This document shows positions 32,339 to 41,189 of a DNA stretch of 64,000 bases, piece after piece. Source of the DNA: Streptomyces bauhiniae (lineage in GTDB: Bacteria; Actinomycetota; Actinomycetes; Streptomycetales; Streptomycetaceae); the NCBI RefSeq assembly GCF_004784475.1, contig NZ_SRRT01000006.1, positions 372,001-436,000 of the forward strand. Direction: 5' to 3'. The first letter of the stretch is position 1, and the number at the start of each line of letters is the position of its first letter. The notes beneath the pieces were generated by a model that worked only from the letters and a program-made list of their open reading frames with translations, was not told where the DNA came from and made no database searches. The position numbers were made by a program, and so were the translations under genes.

Positions 32339-33547
32339 ATGGGCACCACCTTCGACCCCTGGTCACCCGAGTTCCTCGCCGACCCCTACCCGGCCTACGC
32401 CGAGCTGCGGGCACGCGGGCGGGTGATCCGGTACGAGCCGACGGACCAGTGGCTGGTGCCGCACCACGCCGACGTGTCGGCGCTGCTGCGGGACCGGCGG
32501 CTGGGGCGGACGTACCAACACCGCTTCACGCACGAGGAGTTCGGGCGTACGGCTCCGCCTCCCGAGCACGAGCCGTTCCACACGCTCAACGATCACGGCA
32601 TGCTCGATCTGGAGCCGCCGGACCACACCCGCATCCGGCGCCTGGTCTCCAAGGCGTTCACCCCGCGCACGGTGGAGCGGCTGCGGGGGTACGTGCACGG
32701 GCTGGCGGACTCGCTGGTGGGCGGCCTGGTCGCGGCGGGCGGGGGTGATCTGCTGGCCGACGTGGCGGAACCGTTGCCGGTCGCGGTGATCGCGGAACTC
32801 CTGGGCATCCCGGAGGGGGATCGTGCGCCGCTGCGGCCCTGGTCGGCGGACATCTGCGGGATGTACGAGCTGAATCCGTCGCCGGAGGTGGCGGCGCGGG
32901 CGGTACGGGCGTCGGTGGAGTTCTCGGAGTACCTACGGGGCCTGATCGCGGCGCGCCGCGCGGACCCTGGGGACGACCTGATCTCGGCCCTGATCGCGGC
33001 CCACGACGAGGACGACCGGCTCACCGAGCAGGAGATGATCTCCACGGCGGTGCTGTTGCTGAACGCGGGCCACGAGGCGACGGTGAACGCGACGACGAAC
33101 GGCTGGCTGGCGCTGTTCCAGCACCCGGAGCAACTGGCTTTGCTGCGAGCGGACTTGACCCTCATCCGCACGGCTGTGGAGGAGCTCCTCCGCTACGACA
33201 CCCCCCTCCAGCTCTTCGAACGCTGGGTCCTGGACGACATCGAACTCGCCGGCACGGTGATCCCTCGCGGCGCCGAACTCGCCCTCCTCTTCGGCTCGGC
33301 CAACCGCGACGAGGAAGTCTTCGACGACCCGACGACCCTGGACCTGCCCCGTAGGGACAACCCCCACATCTCCTTCAGCGCAGGCACCCACTACTGCATC
33401 GGCGCCCCCTTGGCCCGCTTGGAACTGAGCGCCTCCATGAGGTCTCTCCTCACCCAGGCCCCCACCCTGACCCTGGCCTCGACCCCACCCCGAAAGCCGG
33501 GGTTCGTGATGCGGGGGCTGGAGGAGCTAAAGGTGACCGTCGCCTGA
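32339..33547 (+). CDS. Cytochrome P450, CYP107-like
   Basis: A soluble bacterial P450 of 402 residues. The haem-binding loop is 'ISFSAGTHYCIGAPLARLE' with Cys353 as thiolate ligand, the I-helix has 'LLNAGHEATVNATTN', and the K-helix ExxR is in 'VEELLRYDTPLQLF'. It lacks the usual first acidic-Thr variant only in having HEAT rather than DETT. It needs ferredoxin partners not encoded here. Gene order (after the kyn genes, before purA) matches CYP107P1 of S. coelicolor; the substrate is unknown. No Shine-Dalgarno sequence is visible, so the mRNA may be leaderless. Confidence 0.93.
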   Translation: MGTTFDPWSPEFLADPYPAYAELRARGRVIRYEPTDQWLVPHHADVSALLRDRRLGRTYQHRFTHEEFGRTAPPPEHEPFHTLNDHGMLDLEPPDHTRIRRLVSKAFTPRTVERLRGYVHGLADSLVGGLVAAGGGDLLADVAEPLPVAVIAELLGIPEGDRAPLRPWSADICGMYELNPSPEVAARAVRASVEFSEYLRGLIAARRADPGDDLISALIAAHDEDDRLTEQEMISTAVLLLNAGHEATVNATTNGWLALFQHPEQLALLRADLTLIRTAVEELLRYDTPLQLFERWVLDDIELAGTVIPRGAELALLFGSANRDEEVFDDPTTLDLPRRDNPHISFSAGTHYCIGAPLARLELSASMRSLLTQAPTLTLASTPPRKPGFVMRGLEELKVTVA

Positions 33548-34081
33548 GGGCCGGGTTCCCCGGACGATCAGCGTGCCGAGTTCCCCGGGTTCCTGACCGG
33601 GGACGACCTCGGCCTGGACGTCGAGGAAGCCGTGCCGCTTGAGGAGGTCGGCCCACTGGGGAGCGGTGAACTGCCACCGGTGAACGACCAGTTCGGCGGA
33701 CCGCCCCTCCAGCCACCGCCCGCCCATCTCCTGCGCGCCGTACTGCCCCACGATCGGCTCACGGTGGGAGAAGGCGAACACGCCGCCTGGAGCGAGGCGT
33801 TGGGCGACGAGCGGAAAGAGCACGTCGGGATCGGTGAACCAGACCGCCCCCCAGGTCGAGTAAATGGCGTCCCACTGCCGGGAGTCGGCCGCGAGAAACG
33901 CGCAGACCTCGGCGTGCACGAACTCCAGCCCCGGCACATCGGACCAGAACCGCCGGGCGCGGGCCACCTGGGCGCCCGAGAAGTCCACCCCGGTCACCCG
34001 CACCCCCCGCCGCGCGAGGTAGACCGCGTTCTCCCCCTCGGCCGGCCCCAGATCGAGCGCACTCCCCGGCTCCCCGAGCAC
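33527..34081 (-). CDS. Class I SAM methyltransferase-like protein, start unclear
   Basis: A Rossmann methyltransferase-type protein, 184 residues from the GTG at 34081. Motif I reads 'ALDLGPAEGENAVYLA', so the usual DLGCGEG has lost Cys-Gly. 'VRVTGVDFSGAQVARAR' is the acidic SAM loop, and 'GVFAFSHREPIVGQYG' is a later conserved block. The frame stays open and looks coding upstream to about 34198 ('ISPPDIAPHGIPQGPGAEV'), but that stretch has no ATG, GTG or TTG; a GTC stands where a start might be. It may be decaying. It overlaps the P450 by 21 bp at the 3' end. Confidence 0.7.
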   Translation of the reverse strand: MLGEPGSALDLGPAEGENAVYLARRGVRVTGVDFSGAQVARARRFWSDVPGLEFVHAEVCAFLAADSRQWDAIYSTWGAVWFTDPDVLFPLVAQRLAPGGVFAFSHREPIVGQYGAQEMGGRWLEGRSAELVVHRWQFTAPQWADLLKRHGFLDVQAEVVPGQEPGELGTLIVRGTRPSGDGHL

Positions 34082-34204
34082 CTCGGCACCGGGCCCCTGC
34101 GGGATGCCGTGCGGCGCGATATCCGGTGGGGAAATTCGTGGGGTTCCGGAATTGGGGGGCGCGGGGTATTGCGGGAGTTTTTCGAATTCACCGGTGACGA
34201 GAAG

Positions 34205-34720
34205 TCAGAGGTTGTTGAACGGCTCTGGGTAGGCGAAGGTGCCCCGTAGGGGCGGTTCGTATGAGGTCAGGGTGCGGATCTGGAAGTAGTCGGCCCAGTT
34301 GGGGTCGGGTGGGGTGATGTCGTATCGCGTGCTCGGCCGGAAGCCGAAGCGGGTGTAGTACGCGGGGTTGCCGAGGAGGGCGACGAGGGGTTCGTTGGTT
34401 GCGTCCGCCGCGCCCAGTACGGAGTGGACGAGCGCCAGGCCGACGCCGCGGTGTTGGTGCGTCGGGTGCACGCTGAGGGGGCCGAGTGCGAGGGCCGGGT
34501 GGGTGCCGACGTGTCCGCGGGTGCAGACGACGTGGCCGACGATCTCGCCCTGGTCGCCGGTCGCGACCATCGACAGCTCCGGAAGCCACGCCCCGCAGGT
34601 CCGCAACTGATCGAGGAGGCCGGCCTCTACGGGGTCCGGGTTTTCCGGCTTGGCGAACGCGGCGGTGGTGACCGCTCGTACGGCGGGTTCGTCGGCGGGC
34701 GCTTCTCGGCGGATCAGCAT
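34205..34720 (-). CDS. GNAT-family N-acetyltransferase (YhbS-like)
   Basis: A 171-residue acetyl-CoA-dependent acetyltransferase. 'LGPLSVHPTHQHRGVGLAL' is the acetyl-CoA binding motif A (here HRGVGLA for the usual QRxGxG/A), with 'LVALLGNPAYYTRFGFRPS' as motif B, as in YhbS-type proteins. The ATG at 34720 ('MLIRREAPADEPAVRAV') is preferred over the longer frame because the domain starts there. The substrate is unknown. Confidence 0.87.
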   Translation of the reverse strand: MLIRREAPADEPAVRAVTTAAFAKPENPDPVEAGLLDQLRTCGAWLPELSMVATGDQGEIVGHVVCTRGHVGTHPALALGPLSVHPTHQHRGVGLALVHSVLGAADATNEPLVALLGNPAYYTRFGFRPSTRYDITPPDPNWADYFQIRTLTSYEPPLRGTFAYPEPFNNL

Positions 34721-34765
34721 CGGCACAGTCTTGGTGACCCGGCGGCGGCACCGCAAGGTCCACTC

Positions 34766-35440
34766 TTACGAGTCGGGTGCCAGGTTGACGTCGATGTTTC
34801 CGCCGCCGGTGCGGATGGTCACGTGGTGGGGGGAGGCGGGGTCGGTGGGGACCGAGACCGTGTTGCGGCCGCCGCTGGTGGTGGTGTCGACGGCGTAGGG
34901 GGTGCGGGGGAGGGTGACCTTGACGTTGCCGCCGCCGGTTTCCGCGGTGAGGGTGGTTGGGGGTTTCTTCAGGGACGCCTCGATGTTTCCGCCGTCCGTG
35001 CGGGCGGAGAGGGTCTTGGGGGCGGTGTCGATGACCTGTACGTTTCCGCCGCCCGTTCGTGCCTTCGTCGCGCCGTTGACCCCGCGGATGGTGATGTTGC
35101 CGCCGGCGGTGTCCAGGGTCAGGGTCGTGCCCGGCGGTACGGAGACGGTGTAGTTCACGCCGCAGTCGTCGCAGCGGGGGGCGGTGAGGGTGAGCTTGCC
35201 GTTGCTCACGGAGTGCTCGGTACGGGGCTTGTCGTTCGCGTACCGGATCTTCTCCGTGACGTGGGCGCCGGTGCCGTCACCTGGGACGACGTCGATGTTG
35301 CCGCCCTTGGTCGTCACGCTCAGCGCGGTCACCTTCGTGTCGATGCCGTACTCGGCCGTCGCCGACTTGTTCTGGATGGCGCAGCCGCTCAGTGAGAGCC
35401 CCGCGATGGCCGTCCCGGCCAGCAACAGTTTGGTCTTCAT
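34766..35440 (-). CDS. DUF4097-type lipoprotein
   Basis: A surface lipoprotein of 224 residues. The signal peptide ends in a lipobox, LSLSGC, with Cys20 as the lipid-bearing residue. The mature part is a beta-helix-like DUF4097 domain with a repeating 'TGGGN(I/V)' phrase ('TTKGGNIDV', 'DTAGGNITI', 'RTGGGNVQV', 'RTDGGNIEA', 'ETGGGNVKV', 'RTGGGNIDV'), one strand-turn per 18-22 residues. AGGGGGA precedes the ATG at 35440. Envelope binding or adhesion is a family-level guess. Confidence 0.85.
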   Translation of the reverse strand: MKTKLLLAGTAIAGLSLSGCAIQNKSATAEYGIDTKVTALSVTTKGGNIDVVPGDGTGAHVTEKIRYANDKPRTEHSVSNGKLTLTAPRCDDCGVNYTVSVPPGTTLTLDTAGGNITIRGVNGATKARTGGGNVQVIDTAPKTLSARTDGGNIEASLKKPPTTLTAETGGGNVKVTLPRTPYAVDTTTSGGRNTVSVPTDPASPHHVTIRTGGGNIDVNLAPDS

Positions 35441-35544
35441 GCGTCCCCCTGAATTCCGCCCGCCCCCACCACACAGGTAGCAGCCCTCGCCCCCCACCGA
35501 GGCGAAACGGCTTGATCCCACCACCCAAATTGGCGGAAACCGGG

Positions 35545-35979
35545 TCAGTTGAGCCAGTCCTCAGTCGCCCGGTGCCGCCCCAGCCCCACGGCGCTGAACT
35601 CGTCCTCCCCGGCCCCAGCGACCACCCCAAGTCGCCGCAGCGCACGGGAAATCGGGCTGCCCTCAGCGGGAAGTTCCTCGCCCTCCGGCAAGTGCAGAGG
35701 CCCCAGTACGACCTCCCCGCCCTCCCAGACGGTGGCCCACTGCTCCCCCAGCCCCCCGAAGTACTCCGCCTCCACCCGAGCCACGGCCCCCAAGGCCGAC
35801 CACGCGCCCAACTCCGCCTCCGACACCACCCCCGTCGCATCGGGCAGCAACCCCATCCCCTGCCCAAGCGATACGACCCGCGCCCCCGAAGCCCGCCGCA
35901 ACAACTCCGCTTCCCCCACGACCCCGAGCAACACGTACGCCCCCCGCTCCCCCCAGCCCCGGTCGGAATCAACCCGCAC
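35545..35979 (-). CDS. Conserved hypothetical protein
   Basis: A 144-residue protein I do not recognise. It is acidic and Gly/Ala-rich, with 'AYVLLGVVGEAELLRRASGARVV' near the N-terminus and 'WEGGEVVLGPLHLPEGEEL' in the middle, consistent with a small alpha/beta fold. The GTG start lacks a clear ribosome-binding site. It is not coupled to its neighbours. Confidence 0.6.
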   Translation of the reverse strand: MRVDSDRGWGERGAYVLLGVVGEAELLRRASGARVVSLGQGMGLLPDATGVVSEAELGAWSALGAVARVEAEYFGGLGEQWATVWEGGEVVLGPLHLPEGEELPAEGSPISRALRRLGVVAGAGEDEFSAVGLGRHRATEDWLN

Positions 35980-36220
35980 GAGTGAAGCACTGCCGTCGCC
36001 GAAGCGTCACCCCTACGTGTCCGGGGCGCAGGCAAGCGCCCCGAACGAGGAGAGCCTCCGCACCTTTCCCGCCCCGCGCCCCCGGCCCACCCGCGCCTGC
36101 CGGCCGCCCTCCGCTGCGGCGTGGCCCCAGGTCTCGGCCCAGCTCCCTCCCGGCAAAATCAGATGAACGGCGCCCCTGGTCACGCGAGGATTGATCACCG
36201 CCCGCCACGAAAGGCCAGCC

Positions 36221-36649
36221 GTGTCCGATGACCCGCCCACAGAGCTGATCTGTCTCGCCGATGACGAAGGCAACAGCGTCCGCGTCGACATTCTTGGGGT
36301 CGAGCCCACGTGGAGCGGTGGGCTCAAGGCGGAGATCGTTGTGGCGACGCCCTTCGTGTCGGGGCGGCTCAACGTGTGGCTGGGTACGCGCAAGTTGGCG
36401 AGGTGGGCCGAGGCGTTGGACCGGCTGGACGCCGGGGAGGACGTGCACTGGATGGATATGGACAGGGGGGCGTCCGTCCAAGTTCAGCTCAGCGGGGAGC
36501 GGGACTGCCCGGAGGTGGTAGTGGAGGACGAGTCGGGGTCCATGGCCACCGTGCGGGTGCCCGTGGGGCTTCCGGACGGCTGGATCGACGATCACCGTCG
36601 GCGTCTACGACAGGTACGGGACCACTGGGTGCCGAAGCTGCTGGAGTAG
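36221..36649 (+). CDS. DUF5959 family protein
   Basis: A 142-residue protein of DUF5959, an actinobacterial family of unknown function. Family blocks are 'LICLADDEGNSVRVDILG', 'LKAEIVVATPFVSGRLNVWL', 'WAEALDRLDAGEDVHWM' and 'VRVPVGLPDGWIDDHRRRL'. The GTG at 36221 fits the family's usual start. The repeat array begins directly after its stop codon. Confidence 0.8.
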   Translation: MSDDPPTELICLADDEGNSVRVDILGVEPTWSGGLKAEIVVATPFVSGRLNVWLGTRKLARWAEALDRLDAGEDVHWMDMDRGASVQVQLSGERDCPEVVVEDESGSMATVRVPVGLPDGWIDDHRRRLRQVRDHWVPKLLE

Positions 36650-38069
36650 CCGGGCCGACCCGCCAAGTCCCGCTGAGGTTGGCCCACGCCCCGGCCGGGG
36701 TCGGCAGTACCGCCGCACCTCGTGGATGGGAGGGCATCTCGCCCGTGGCGGCGGCACGCGTGCGGGTCCCGCTGGGCTCCGGCGGGTAGGCCGGTCTCCC
36801 CGGACTGGAATCACTCGCACGGGTGAAGCCCCGCCCTCGCCGGAGGTTGACCCCGTGCGTGGGCTCGGCCCGGTGAGTCCCGCCGCTGTCACCCCGGCCC
36901 CGCTCTTCTGCTCCGCTGGGGTGGGCCCCGGTGGCGGGAGTTGAGTCGCGGGCGGCGACCCCGGCGGTCTGGGCCGGAATCGCCCGCGCGAGTGGGGTCC
37001 TACCGGTCTCGGAGCGGCACCCGTGCGTGGTCCCAGCTCGCCAAGTCCCGCTGACGTTGGCCCAGGGTCGGCGGCACCGCCACCCCATCCCCCTTGCAGC
37101 TCCGTGGCAGCGGCACGCGTGCGGGTCCCGGCCAGCGGTAGGGGCCGGGCCCCTGGGGCTCCGGTGGGTAGGCCGGTCTCCCCGGCCCGGAATCACTCGC
37201 ATGGGTGAGGCCCCGTCCTCGTCGGAGGTTGACCCGCGCGTGGACTCAGCCCGGTAAGTCCCGCTGCTGTCGCTCTGGCCCCGGTCAGCGCCCCCCTCCT
37301 CAGCTCCGCCCAGGGGACGGCGTCTCGCCGGTGTGGCCCACTTCTGTGGTGGCGACGCGTGGGCGTGTCCGGCGGCTGGTGGGAGTCGGGTCGCGGGCGG
37401 TAGTCCCGGCGCTCTGGTCTGGAATCACTCGCGCGGGTGGTGCTGCGTCTTCGTGGGGGCTTGACTCGCGTGTGGGCTCGGGCCGCCGAGTCTCGTTGCC
37501 GTCGCCCCCGCCCTGGTCAGCCCCCCGGTCAGCTACGGCCCGGATGGTGTCTCGTTGGTGTGGCCCACTGCTGTGGCGGCGAGTCGTGGGCGGCAGCCCT
37601 GGCGTTCTGGGTCGGAATCGTTCGGGGCGTCAAGCGCCGCTGGTGCTGGGCCACCCCGGCGCCGCCCCCCTTGCAGCTACGCATGGGCTGCATCTCGCCG
37701 GTGTGGGCCGCCCCGTGGGCAAGCGACACGCATGCGGCGGCAGAGTCGGGGCCCTGGTGGCTCAGTTGGGTGGGGCTGCCGCCCCGGCCCGGAATCACTC
37801 GCACGGGTGAGGCCCCGTCCTCGTCGGAGGTTGACCCGTGCGTGGGCTCAGCCCCGTGAGTTCCGCTGCTGCCGCTCTGGCCCCGGTCAGCGACACCCCC
37901 CCTCTTCAGCTCCGCAGGGGATGGTGCCTCGCTCACCTCCGTGGCGGCGACGCTGGGGTGGGTCCCGGTGGTGGGAGTCGAGTCGGGGCCAGTAACCCCG
38001 GCAGTCTGGACCGGAATCACCCGCACGGGTGACGCCCCACCCCCGTCGGAGCCTCACCCGTGCGTGGGC
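36650..38069. repeat. 1.4-kb array of degenerate noncoding repeats
   Basis: Seven or eight imperfect head-to-tail units of about 170-230 bp fill the gap between the DUF5959 gene and the ABC permease gene. A landmark GGAATCACTCGCACGGGTGA or close variant starts at 36807, 36976, 37189, 37421, 37614, 37791 and 38013. It is followed about 20 bp later by GTCGGAGGTTGACCCGTGCG and GTGGGCTC, then by CCGCTGCTGTCGCTCTGGCC, TCTCGCCGGTGTGGCCCAC and a GGGAGTCGxGTCG block. The landmark core TCACTCGCACGGGTGA is a near-perfect palindrome. All six frames are open from GC bias, but no frame keeps its reading from unit to unit, so I regard it as noncoding. Confidence 0.75.
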
Positions 38070-39626
38070 TCAGGCCGTCATGTCCCGGTGGTGTAGGGCC
38101 GTGAGGCCCGCAGCCGTAAGGAGGGCCGTTAGGGCGATCAGCGTTCCTACCGGCCCCCACGCCATCTCCGCCCCCGGCAGCTTGGGGAGGTGGTCGTACG
38201 GGGAGACCCCGAGCAGCCAGCCCGGAGCGTTCAGGGCCGCGCCGACCCAGCCGATCAGTAGGACCGCCCCAGCAACCGCCCATCCCGCCACCGCCGCCCT
38301 AGGGACGAACCCGTAGAGCAGCACCGTCACCGCCCCCAGCGTCCACGCCGCCGGTACCTGGAGCAGGCACGCCCCCACCACCGCGCCCGGGCGCTCCCCG
38401 TACCCCGCCCAGAAGCCCAGACCCGCCAGCAGCATCAGGACGGCCACACCGCCGAAGGCGATCGCCAGGTGGCCCGCCGCCCAGCGGAGGCGGCTTACCG
38501 CGCAGGCCAGCAAGGGTTCGGCTCGGCCGGAGGACTCCTCCGCGGAGAGGCGGAGGACTGCTCCCACCACGTACAGCCCAGCCACCAGCCCCAGCATGCT
38601 GATCATCGCCGAGAGGAACGTGTCCGTGACCCCCGCAGCGCCCCCCATCCGCTCCAGGACCTCCCGCGCCCCCGAGTTCCCCGCCACCAGGTCCGCCGCA
38701 CCGGAGGTCAGGCTGCCGTACACCACCCCCGCCAGGAAGAAGCCGATGCTCCAGCCGAGCAGGGAAGCCCGCTGGAGGCGCCACGCCAGGGCGCCCGCGC
38801 TGCTCAGGCGGCCCACGGCGGGGCCCGGCCGGGTGGGGAGGAAGCTCATGCCCAGGTCCCGGCGGCCGGCCAGGGCGTACGCCAGCAAGCCCTGCCCCAC
38901 GCAGGCCACCGCCAACAGCCCCAGCACCCACCACCGTTCCCCCGCGTACGGCCGCACCTTCTCCAGCCACCCCAGCGGCGACGCCCACGTCAGCCAGGAA
39001 GAGGCAGAATCACCCGCCGCACGGAGTACGAACGCCGCCCCCAGCAGCCCCGACGTCAGACCCCGCGCCAGCCGCGCACTCTGCGTCAGTTGAGCCGCCA
39101 CCGCAGCCGCCGACGCGAAGACCAGCCCGACCAGGCCGACACCCAGCCCCAGGGCAAGCGCACCCGCCACCCCCAGCGACGCCAGCCCCGCCACCAGAAC
39201 GACCGCCAGCACCCCGTTCGCCGCCAAAGAAGCCAGCAGCGCGGAACTCAGCGGCGCCCGCCGTCCCACCGCCCCCGAGGCGATGACCTCCAGCCGTCCG
39301 CTCTCCTCCTCGTCCCGCGTATGCCGGATGACGATCAGCAGGCTCATCACGGCGGCCAAGAGCCCCGCGTACACCCCCACGCGCCACGCGGTCAGGCCCC
39401 CTAGGGAATCGTCCAGTAGGGGCCCTGTCAGGGCCCGGAGCGAAGCGTTGCCGGCCATCTGCGAACGCAGAGCAGAACGTTCCGCCTCCGTCGCGTACAG
39501 CCCCCTAAGGGTCCCCGGCATCGACAGCACCATCAGGGCGTTGACAACGACCCACACCGGAATCAGCACCCGGTCCCGCCGCAGCGCGAAGCGGAACAAC
39601 ACCCCCGTCCCCACCAGCGCACTCAT
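38070..39626 (-). CDS. ABC-2 type exporter permease
   Basis: A 518-residue integral membrane protein with about 12 hydrophobic spans in two halves, the layout of fused ABC-2 permeases (Streptomyces TetR-neighbour or ExsE-like exporters). 'RHTRDEEESGRLEVIASGAVGR' and, in the second half, 'LRLSAEESSGRAEPLLACAVSR' are the paired coupling loops with the EESGR motif. The ATG shares one base with the stop of the ATPase gene (TGATG), so both are co-translated. The cargo is unknown. Confidence 0.88.
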   Translation of the reverse strand: MSALVGTGVLFRFALRRDRVLIPVWVVVNALMVLSMPGTLRGLYATEAERSALRSQMAGNASLRALTGPLLDDSLGGLTAWRVGVYAGLLAAVMSLLIVIRHTRDEEESGRLEVIASGAVGRRAPLSSALLASLAANGVLAVVLVAGLASLGVAGALALGLGVGLVGLVFASAAAVAAQLTQSARLARGLTSGLLGAAFVLRAAGDSASSWLTWASPLGWLEKVRPYAGERWWVLGLLAVACVGQGLLAYALAGRRDLGMSFLPTRPGPAVGRLSSAGALAWRLQRASLLGWSIGFFLAGVVYGSLTSGAADLVAGNSGAREVLERMGGAAGVTDTFLSAMISMLGLVAGLYVVGAVLRLSAEESSGRAEPLLACAVSRLRWAAGHLAIAFGGVAVLMLLAGLGFWAGYGERPGAVVGACLLQVPAAWTLGAVTVLLYGFVPRAAVAGWAVAGAVLLIGWVGAALNAPGWLLGVSPYDHLPKLPGAEMAWGPVGTLIALTALLTAAGLTALHHRDMTA

Positions 39627-40522
39627 CAGACCGCCACCTCGACAGCACCCTCGTAGTGCCGCAGGAACAGCTCCTCCAGCGTCGGCGGAGTACACGTCAG
39701 CGACCGCACCCCCGCCGCGCTCAATACCCGCAGCACGGAGTCCAGTTCAGCGGTGTCCACCTGAAGCCGCACCTGAGCCCCCCGCACCTCCAGGTCGTGC
39801 ACCCCGGCCAGGCCCTCTAAAGACACCGCCGAAGCCACCTCCGCCCGCACACTCGTCCGCGTCAGATGCCGCAGCTCCGCCAGCGACCCGCTCTCCACCG
39901 TGCGTCCCTTCCGTACGATGCTGACCCGGTCGCACAGGGACTCCACCTCGCTGAGGATGTGCGAGGAGAGCAGGACGGTACGGCCCCGGTCCCGTTCCTC
40001 GCGGACGCACGACTGGAAGACCTCCTCCATCAACGGGTCCAGCCCGGACGTCGGTTCGTCCAGGATCAGCAGGTCCACGTCGGAGGCGAACGCGGCGACC
40101 AGGGCGACCTTCTGCCGGTTGCCCTTGGAGTAGGTGTGGCCCTTCTTCGTGGGGTCCAGCTCGAAGCGGGCGGTCAGTTCGGCACGGCGGCCCGCGTCCA
40201 GCCCGCCGCGCAAGCGGCCGTAGAGGTCGATGACCTCGCCGCCGGAGAGGCCGCGCCACAGCGTCACGTCGCCGGGGACGTACGCGATACGGCGGTGGAT
40301 CTCGACCGCGTCGGACCACGGGTCGCGGCCGAGGAGCTGGGCCGCGCCGGAGTCGGCGCGCAGCAGGCCGAGGAGGACGCGGATGGTGGTGGACTTGCCG
40401 GCGCCGTTGGGGCCGAGGAAGCCGTGCACCTCGCCGGCCTCGACTTCCAGGTCGAGGCCGGTCAGGGCGTGGGTACGGCCGAAGGACTTGTGCAGCCCCG
40501 AGACCGTGATTGCCTTGGTCAT
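39626..40522 (-). CDS. ABC exporter ATP-binding protein
   Basis: A 298-residue ABC ATPase. Walker A is GPNGAGKST (37-45), the signature is a divergent 'YSKGNRQKV', Walker B is '[13 protein letters not shown]' and the switch histidine is in '[11 protein letters not shown]'. The C-terminal domain after about 220 is typical of DrrA-like drug exporters. It is the first gene of a two-gene unit with the permease and is divergent from the MarR-type regulator at 40597. Confidence 0.94.
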   Translation of the reverse strand: MTKAITVSGLHKSFGRTHALTGLDLEVEAGEVHGFLGPNGAGKSTTIRVLLGLLRADSGAAQLLGRDPWSDAVEIHRRIAYVPGDVTLWRGLSGGEVIDLYGRLRGGLDAGRRAELTARFELDPTKKGHTYSKGNRQKVALVAAFASDVDLLILDEPTSGLDPLMEEVFQSCVREERDRGRTVLLSSHILSEVESLCDRVSIVRKGRTVESGSLAELRHLTRTSVRAEVASAVSLEGLAGVHDLEVRGAQVRLQVDTAELDSVLRVLSAAGVRSLTCTPPTLEELFLRHYEGAVEVAV

Positions 40523-40533
40523 GATTCCGAACG

Positions 40534-40572
40534 TACGCTTCCTTCAGAAATTTGTGAAGTTAAGGAAGCGTA
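40534..40572. promoter_or_regulatory. Nested palindromes between ABC exporter and MarR-type regulator
   Basis: An outer 11-bp inverted repeat, TACGCTTCCTT (40534-40544) and AAGGAAGCGTA (40562-40572), encloses an inner dyad CTTCAGAAATTTGTGAAG (40542-40559). The intergenic gap is 74 bp, so a regulator bound here would block both promoters. MarR-type autoregulation is inferred. Confidence 0.6.
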
Positions 40573-40596
40573 TGAATCCGAGTTAGGGTTGAGGGC

Positions 40597-41103
40597 ATGA
40601 CGGAGACCGGCGTGGAGAGTGGGGACGGGCGCGATCCGGAGTCGGTGTCGCGGTTCGTGGAGCGGTTCGCGGCGCAGTTGGTGGAGGCGGGGGTGCCGCG
40701 CATGCCGGCGCGGGTGTTCGCGGCGCTGCTGTCCTCCGACACGGGGACGCTCACCTCGGCGGAGCTGGGGGAACTTCTCCAAATCAGCCCCGCGGCCGTG
40801 TCCGGTGCCGTGCGCTACCTCTCCCAGGTCCACCTGGTCTCCCGCGAGCGTGAACCCGGTTCACGCCGCGAGCGCTACCGCGTGCACAGCGACCAGTGGT
40901 ACGAGGCCCTCACCAGCCGCGAAGCCATCATCAAGCGCTGGGAGGACGCCCTCCGCGAAGGCATCACCAGCCTCGGCCCCGAAACCCCCGCCGGCCGCCG
41001 GCTCGCCGACACCCTCGAGTTCTTCGAGTTCATCGAGGAGGACCTCGCGGGAATCATGGAACGCTGGCGGCGCCACCGCGAGCAGGCGTCCGACCGGGGC
41101 TGA
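40597..41103 (+). CDS. MarR/GbsR-type transcriptional regulator
   Basis: A 168-residue winged-helix regulator. 'MPARVFAALLSSDTGTLTSAELGELLQISPAAVSGAVRYLSQ' in outline is the helix-turn-helix, followed by the wing 'VSREREPGSRRERYRV'. The C-terminal helix 'LEFFEFIEEDLAGIMERWRRH' should form the dimer interface. Divergent placement beside an ABC drug exporter suggests it represses that exporter until a ligand binds. Confidence 0.88.
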   Translation: MTETGVESGDGRDPESVSRFVERFAAQLVEAGVPRMPARVFAALLSSDTGTLTSAELGELLQISPAAVSGAVRYLSQVHLVSREREPGSRRERYRVHSDQWYEALTSREAIIKRWEDALREGITSLGPETPAGRRLADTLEFFEFIEEDLAGIMERWRRHREQASDRG

Positions 41104-41189
41104 CCCCGGTTTCCCCGACTGGTTCACCTCCATGTGTGCGACTGGCTACGCTGAGTCGTGGCTGGTCTGGGTCACAGGGAGGGCGCATC

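Noticed and set aside
36807-38032. CRISPR array in the repeat region
   Set aside because: Units are too long and too variable, and repeats are degenerate with no cas genes nearby.
36305-38316. Several open frames in both directions inside the repeat array
   Set aside because: Reading frame is not kept from unit to unit, starts lack ribosome-binding sites and no domain is recognisable.
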